From Hathewaya histolytica (GTDB lineage Bacteria > Bacillota > Clostridia > Clostridiales > Clostridiaceae), in assembly GCF_901482605.1 (NCBI RefSeq), contig NZ_LR590481.1, forward strand, positions 1,426,001 to 1,490,000: a stretch of 64,000 bases of DNA, in the 5' to 3' direction. The position numbers and the translations under genes were made by a program. This document shows positions 59,700 to 64,000 of this stretch, piece by piece (position 1 is the first letter of the stretch; each line of letters opens with the position of its first letter). The notes below the pieces were generated by a model. The model ran no database searches and had not been told where the DNA came from. It worked only from the letters and a program-made list of their open reading frames with translations.

Positions 59700-60422
59700 T
59701 CAAGCATTTATATTTAAATCCCTAAGAATTTTCTTATCTTCCTTAGTAAACTTATAATTATTGTAAAGGTCTTTTCTGCATTTTTTTGTTATTTCAATAG
59801 ATTGAGCTTTTCTCCATTTCCTTATGTTTTCGTGGTGCCCTGATAAAAGAACTGATGGTACAGTATGACCCTCGAAAACTTCCGGTCTAGTATACTGTGG
59901 ATATTCTAGTAATCCATTATAAAATGATTCATCCTCATAACTCTCAGGTGTAGAAAGGACACCTGGTATTAATCTTGCAATACTATCAACTATAGGTATA
60001 CATGCAGATTCCCCACCTGTTAATACAAAATCTCCAAGAGAAATTTCTTCGTCTATATATTTTCTTGTTCTTTCATCAATACCTTCATAATGCCCACATA
60101 AAAAGATTATTTCCTCTTCGTTTGAAAGTTCTTTAGCTAACCCTTGATTAAAAGTCTTTCCTCGTGGACCAAGATATATAATCTTTCCCTTATTAAATTG
60201 CTTTACATATTTTATAGCATCTACTATAGGCTGTGGAGTCATAACCATACCAGCACCACCACCATAAGGATAATCATCTACTTTTTTGTGCTTGTTTTTT
60301 GAAAAATGTCTAATATTATGTGTTTTTATGTCTATAATGTTCTTTTCTCTCGCTCTATTTATTATGCTGTAGTCAAACACTGAAAAGTATTCTGGAAATA
60401 AAGTCAAGATATCTATTTTCAT
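59700..60422 (-). CDS. trmD: tRNA (guanine-37-N1)-methyltransferase
   Basis: TrmD methylates G37 of tRNAs to prevent frameshifting. The 240-residue SPOUT-fold protein has [47 protein letters not shown] and [20 protein letters not shown] use ATG 60420-60422, which overlaps the rimM stop (TAATG); the frame extends three codons further without family support. It is coupled to rimM. Confidence 0.97.
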   Translation of the reverse strand: MKIDILTLFPEYFSVFDYSIINRAREKNIIDIKTHNIRHFSKNKHKKVDDYPYGGGAGMVMTPQPIVDAIKYVKQFNKGKIIYLGPRGKTFNQGLAKELSNEEEIIFLCGHYEGIDERTRKYIDEEISLGDFVLTGGESACIPIVDSIARLIPGVLSTPESYEDESFYNGLLEYPQYTRPEVFEGHTVPSVLLSGHHENIRKWRKAQSIEITKKCRKDLYNNYKFTKEDKKILRDLNINA

Positions 60423-60913
60423 TACATCCACTCTTTCACTGGCTTTATAATAATTTTACTTTCTTCAATTATAATTTCATTTACAACAGATGCAATAGCC
60501 GGAATCAAAACTTCTTCTTTTTCAGACTTTACCCAGTATACGTCATTACTACCTGTTTCAATCACATCATAAACTTCACCTAAAAAGGTCTTTTCTGTAT
60601 CAAATACTCTGCATCCAATTAAATCAGCTATATAGTATTCTCCTTCGGAAAGTTCTATGCCATCTTCTCTTTTAATAGAAACTTGCTTATTTTTGTACTT
60701 CATAACATCTTCAATAGTTTCTATTCCTTCTAATTTAAGAATTACCCTATCAGTTTGAAATTTACAACTTTCTATTTTATATTCTTTACCATCTATTAAT
60801 ATATATGATAACTCTTTAAATCTTTTATGATCATTAGTTAAAGGATAAATTTTCATTTCTCCTCTTACACCATGTGGTTTGGAAATTTGACCTATAACTA
60901 AATATTCTTTCAA
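60422..60913 (-). CDS. rimM: 16S rRNA processing protein RimM
   Basis: RimM helps maturation of the 30S head. The 163-residue protein has [20 protein letters not shown] at the N-terminus and a PRC-barrel C-terminal domain ([45 protein letters not shown]). It overlaps the trmD start by one base; the SD AGGAGG lies before its ATG. Confidence 0.96.
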   Translation of the reverse strand: MKEYLVIGQISKPHGVRGEMKIYPLTNDHKRFKELSYILIDGKEYKIESCKFQTDRVILKLEGIETIEDVMKYKNKQVSIKREDGIELSEGEYYIADLIGCRVFDTEKTFLGEVYDVIETGSNDVYWVKSEKEEVLIPAIASVVNEIIIEESKIIIKPVKEWM

Positions 60914-60944
60914 GAGTACTCCTCCTTTAAAAAAAATTATAAAA

Positions 60945-60972
60945 TAAGAGTTAGGATACCCTAACTCTTATG
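60945..60972 (-). terminator. Terminator after khpA
   Basis: Perfect 12-bp stem ATAAGAGTTAGG (60945-60956) / CCTAACTCTTAT (60961-60972), loop ATAC, with T-rich minus-strand tail. It separates ffh-rpsP-khpA from rimM-trmD-rplS. Confidence 0.88.
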
Positions 60973-60975
60973 TAT

Positions 60976-61203
60976 TTAAATTATTTCAACAACTACTCTT
61001 TTATTCTCTTTAATTGCAGCAGCCTTAACCACAGTTCTTATAGCCTTAGCTATACGACCTTGCTTACCAATAACCTTACCCATATCTTCTGGGCAAACTT
61101 TTAATTCTAATATTATTGATTGTTCACCTGCCACCTCATTAACTTGAACTAACTCTGGATTATCTACTAGTGACTTGGCAATTACTTCTAATAGCTCTTT
61201 CAC
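60976..61203 (-). CDS. khpA: KH domain RNA-binding protein KhpA (YlqC)
   Basis: The 75-residue RNA-binding protein has a single KH domain with GKVIGKQGRIAKAIRTVVKA, containing the GxxG loop. KhpA works with KhpB/EloR in cell elongation and sRNA binding in Firmicutes. I place the start at GTG 61201-61203 (MKELLEVIA), behind GGAGG at ten bases; a longer frame from ATG 61224 overlaps the rpsP stop and is not conserved. Confidence 0.92.
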   Translation of the reverse strand: MKELLEVIAKSLVDNPELVQVNEVAGEQSIILELKVCPEDMGKVIGKQGRIAKAIRTVVKAAAIKENKRVVVEII

Positions 61204-61223
61204 GTGAGATACGCCTCCATTCA

Positions 61224-61469
61224 TTATTTACAGATACCTGCTTTACCAAACAATTTTTTAACTGTTTCAGTAGGTTGAGCTCCATTTTTCACCCATTTAG
61301 CTGCTTTTTCTTCATCAACCTTAAAGGTTATAGGTTCAGTTGTCGGGTTATAGTAACCTATTTCTTCTATGAATCTTCCGTCTCTTGGACATCTTGAATC
61401 AGCTACAACTACTCTATAGAAAGGAGCTTTTTTAGCACCCATTCTTCTTAATCTTATTTTAACTGCCAT
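61224..61469 (-). CDS. rpsP: 30S ribosomal protein S16
   Basis: The 81-residue protein has [40 protein letters not shown] and [20 protein letters not shown], typical of S16. It lies between ffh and khpA. SD AAGGAGG is clear. Confidence 0.98.
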   Translation of the reverse strand: MAVKIRLRRMGAKKAPFYRVVVADSRCPRDGRFIEEIGYYNPTTEPITFKVDEEKAAKWVKNGAQPTETVKKLFGKAGICK

Positions 61470-61505
61470 GTTTTTTCACCTCCTTAAAAGTGTAATTAAT
61501 ATTTA

Positions 61506-62852
61506 TCAAAAAGGTAAATTACCAAAAAGACCTTTTTTAGCATTCTTTTGGAACCCTTTTGTTTTCTTCATCATCTTCTTAATCATTTCAAAGTCTTTAA
61601 CAAGTTTATTTACTTGTTGTATAGTCATTCCTGAACCATTTGCTATTCTTCTTTTTCTTGAAGGAGAACTTAATATTGATGGATTCCTTCTCTCCTCTAA
61701 AGTCATAGATTTAATAATAGATTCTACTTTTACTAATTCTTTTTCACTTTGACTTAAATCTATTCCTTGAAGTTGTTTTGCTCCAGCACCAGGAATCATT
61801 TCTATAAGTTTATTTAAAGGTCCCAATTTCTTCATTTGCTTCATCATAGACAAATAATCTTCGAAATTAACCTCATTGTTTAACATTCTATCGCTAAGTT
61901 CCTTAGCTGCATCTTCATCTATGGATTGTTGTGCTTTTTCTATTAAACTAAGAACATCTCCCATGCCAAGTATCCTAGATGCCATTCTATCAGGATAGAA
62001 TACCTCAAGATCAGACATTTTCTCTCCAACACCGATAAACTTAATTTGCTTTCCAGTAATTGAACCTATAGATAGTGCAGCTCCACCTCTTGTATCTCCA
62101 TCTAATTTGGTTAATATTACTCCTGTTATATCTAACTTTTCATTAAAACTTTCTGCTACATTAACAGCATCCTGACCTGTCATAGCGTCTACTACAAGTA
62201 ATATTTCTGATGGTTCTGTCACATCTTTTATATTCTTAAGTTCTTCCATTAGTGTATCATCTATATGAAGTCTTCCAGCTGTATCTATTATTACAACGTT
62301 ATTTCCATTGCTTTTAGCATGTTCTATAGATGCCTTAGCTATATTCACTGGAGAAACTTTATCTCCCATGGTAAATACAGGAATATCTATTTGTTTTCCA
62401 ACCACCTGAAGTTGCTTAACTGCTGCTGGTCTATATACATCTCCTGCCACTAATAAAGGTTTCTTATTGGATTTTCTTAGATTTAAAGCTAGTTTACCAC
62501 ACATAGTGGTTTTACCTGCACCTTGTAAACCAACAAGCATAATCACTGTAATTCCCTTTGTGGAGAATTCCAATTTACTTTCTTTGCTTCCCATTAACCC
62601 AGTTAACTCTTCATTAACTATTTTAACTACTTGTTGACCCGGAGTTAAGCTCTCTAAAACTTCTTCTCCCATGCATTTTTCACTTACAGTCTTTATGAAT
62701 TTTTTTACAACTTTATAGTTAACATCTGCTTCTAAAAGTGCAAGTTTTACTTCTCTCATTGCCTCTTTTATATCTTTTTCTGTAAGTTTTCCTTTTCCTT
62801 TTAGCTTTTTAATAGCGTCTTGTAACTTTGAGGATAAACCTTCAAATACCAT
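61506..62852 (-). CDS. ffh: Signal recognition particle protein Ffh
   Basis: Ffh binds signal sequences and 4.5S/scRNA and with FtsY targets membrane proteins. The 448-residue protein has the N domain (1-85), the G domain with GLQGAGKTTMCGKLALNLRK near 107-126, DVYRPAAVKQLQ and DTAGRLHID. The Met-rich M domain follows from about 300 (MLNNEVNFEDYLSMMKQMKKLG, GSGMTIQQVNKLVKDFEMIK). Complete and typical length. It starts 11 bases after ylxM. Confidence 0.98.
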   Translation of the reverse strand: MVFEGLSSKLQDAIKKLKGKGKLTEKDIKEAMREVKLALLEADVNYKVVKKFIKTVSEKCMGEEVLESLTPGQQVVKIVNEELTGLMGSKESKLEFSTKGITVIMLVGLQGAGKTTMCGKLALNLRKSNKKPLLVAGDVYRPAAVKQLQVVGKQIDIPVFTMGDKVSPVNIAKASIEHAKSNGNNVVIIDTAGRLHIDDTLMEELKNIKDVTEPSEILLVVDAMTGQDAVNVAESFNEKLDITGVILTKLDGDTRGGAALSIGSITGKQIKFIGVGEKMSDLEVFYPDRMASRILGMGDVLSLIEKAQQSIDEDAAKELSDRMLNNEVNFEDYLSMMKQMKKLGPLNKLIEMIPGAGAKQLQGIDLSQSEKELVKVESIIKSMTLEERRNPSILSSPSRKRRIANGSGMTIQQVNKLVKDFEMIKKMMKKTKGFQKNAKKGLFGNLPF

Positions 62853-62863
62853 AGAAGAACCTC

Positions 62864-63208
62864 CTAATTTATTTCCTTCAACTCTATCTCTATATTTCTT
62901 ACTATTTCACTTACTTTATCTTCTTTTAAATCATAGAGTTTTTTTAAATTTCCCTCTATACTTAATTTTGTATTTTGTAATTTAAAATTTTTTTTCATAA
63001 GTTGAAGTTTCTCTTCATATTCATATAATAATTTCTCACATCTTTTAACAGTATCATGAATTGCTTGCCTACTAGTATTAGAGTTCTCACCAATTTCTGA
63101 TAAGGAAAAATCATTATTGTAATATAAATCCATTATATTTTTTTGTTTTTCTGTAAGTAAGATACCATAAATGTCAAATAAAATGAGTATCTTTGTACGC
63201 TTATCCAT
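62864..63208 (-). CDS. ylxM: YlxM-type SRP-associated HTH protein
   Basis: The 114-residue protein has an HTH resembling sigma region 4 (LTEKQKNIMDLYYNNDFSLS, EIGENSNTSRQAIHDTVKRC) and a coiled-coil end. YlxM homologues stimulate or bind the SRP components; the gene invariably precedes ffh. Length and context are typical. Confidence 0.94.
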   Translation of the reverse strand: MDKRTKILILFDIYGILLTEKQKNIMDLYYNNDFSLSEIGENSNTSRQAIHDTVKRCEKLLYEYEEKLQLMKKNFKLQNTKLSIEGNLKKLYDLKEDKVSEIVRNIEIELKEIN

Positions 63209-63284
63209 AAAATCACCTTAAATACGAATTTAATATTAACAGATTAATAACATGGTGTCAAGCATTTTTGCTTAACATATATTT

Positions 63285-64000
63285 TTATAATAGAGCCTCT
63301 ACAAATTCATCAGCCTTGAACTTTTGCAAATCTTCCATACCTTCTCCCACTCCAATATATTTAACTGGTATATTGAGAGAATTTTTTATGGAAATAACTA
63401 TTCCTCCTTTAGCCGTACCATCTAATTTGGTTAAAATTATCCCATTTAGATTGCACACTTCTTTAAACTGTTTGGCCTGTTGAACTGCGTTTTGTCCTGT
63501 GGTACCATCTAGCACTAACAAAGTCTCTACATTTTCTGTTCCAAATTCTCTTTCTATTATTCTATTTATTTTCCCAAGTTCATCCATAAGATTCTTTTTA
63601 TTATGTAATCTTCCAGCTGTATCACAAATTAATACATCCACATTACGTGCCCTACTAGCTTGAATAGAGTCAAAAACTACAGCCCCTGGATCTGCACCTT
63701 CTTGATGTTTGATAATATCCACGCCCACTCTGTTACTCCAAACTTCAAGTTGGTCTATTGCTGCCGCCCTAAAAGTATCTGCAGCTGCAAGTAAAACTTT
63801 TTTTCCATTTTCTTTATATCTATGAGCTATCTTGCCTATAGATGTAGTTTTACCTACTCCATTGACACCTATAACAAGTATAATTTTAGGGAATTTTTCT
63901 TCCCCAACTTCTCTTTCTTGTAAAATTTCTTTTAGTACTTGTTTTAAACATGGTTTTACTTCTGCTGGATCCTTGACTTTTTCTTCTTTTATTTTTACTT
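63285..64000 (-). CDS. ftsY: SRP receptor FtsY (partial, N-terminus beyond window)
   Basis: The C-terminal 238 residues of the SRP receptor GTPase are visible. G1 IGVNGVGKTTSIGKIAHRYK lies near the right window edge, then AAADTFRAAAIDQLEVWSNR, DTAGRLHNKKNLMDELGKI, LTKLDGTAKGGI and the terminal PVKYIGVGEGMEDLQ. It pairs with Ffh encoded just downstream. The frame is open to the window end at 64000, so the start and N domain lie outside. A 76-base gap separates its stop from ylxM. Confidence 0.97.
   Translation of the reverse strand, partial: VKIKEEKVKDPAEVKPCLKQVLKEILQEREVGEEKFPKIILVIGVNGVGKTTSIGKIAHRYKENGKKVLLAAADTFRAAAIDQLEVWSNRVGVDIIKHQEGADPGAVVFDSIQASRARNVDVLICDTAGRLHNKKNLMDELGKINRIIEREFGTENVETLLVLDGTTGQNAVQQAKQFKEVCNLNGIILTKLDGTAKGGIVISIKNSLNIPVKYIGVGEGMEDLQKFKADEFVEALL

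Noticed and set aside
1-64000. tRNA, rRNA, tmRNA or insertion sequence in the window
   Set aside because: No conserved RNA sequence or cloverleaf and no transposase were found; the prophage attachment site is inside a protein gene, not a tRNA.

Overview
The window is AT-rich DNA from a low-GC Firmicute, almost certainly Clostridium sensu stricto. The chromosomal gene order (ftsY-ylxM-ffh-rpsP-khpA-rimM-trmD-rplS-ylqF-rnhB-yraN-comM-dprA-topA-codY-rpsB-tsf-pyrH-frr-uppS-cdsA-dxr-rseP-ispG-polC) is the conserved clostridial one. It reads almost entirely on the minus strand. The species is not settled from sequence alone. I see no rRNA, tRNA or CRISPR array.

Layout: 1-16090 and 55934-64000 are host core genome (translation factors, isoprenoid and phospholipid synthesis, CodY, topoisomerase I, DprA, SRP pathway). 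polC and ftsY are cut by the window edges. Between them sits a complete prophage of about 39.8 kb (16093-55931). A large serine integrase inserted it into comM (yifB), splitting the gene inside the conserved Asn-Pro-Cys-Pro-Cys-Gly segment. The only identity at the two junctions is the dinucleotide CA (plus strand), and joining the host flanks restores comM in frame.

Prophage map, right to left: a plus-strand lysogeny block (CI-like repressor, ImmA-type protease, LexA-like box, serine integrase) and a divergent minus-strand early block (Cro-like, antirepressor, Gam-like, ERF annealing protein, replisome organiser with iterons, PP-loop PAPS-reductase-like protein, MazG-like, SSB, two methyltransferases, RusA, ArpU-like late regulator). 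Next come packaging and head genes (terS, terL, portal, minor capsid, scaffold, major capsid), siphovirus-type tail genes (connectors, tail tube, frameshifted G/GT chaperones, 1008-residue tape measure, tail fibre) and lysis (XhlA-like holin, amidase endolysin). The left end is an accessory block: an overlapping three-gene cassette with a PD-(D/E)XK nuclease-like subunit, small membrane proteins, and a double-HTH protein at the attachment site.

Most notable: (i) in the excised circular phage the integrase frame runs through attP, without a stop, into the double-HTH protein (about 680 residues), so integration itself would separate integrase from regulator; (ii) a LexA-type box lies directly before the integrase; (iii) an operator family, TACGC-N5-GAGTA and relatives, fits precisely in the divergent repressor/cro promoters, with another copy downstream of cro; (iv) the overlapping three-gene cassette is an unassigned candidate defence system; (v) comM disruption looks precisely reversible and sits beside dprA, which raises a competence-switch hypothesis.
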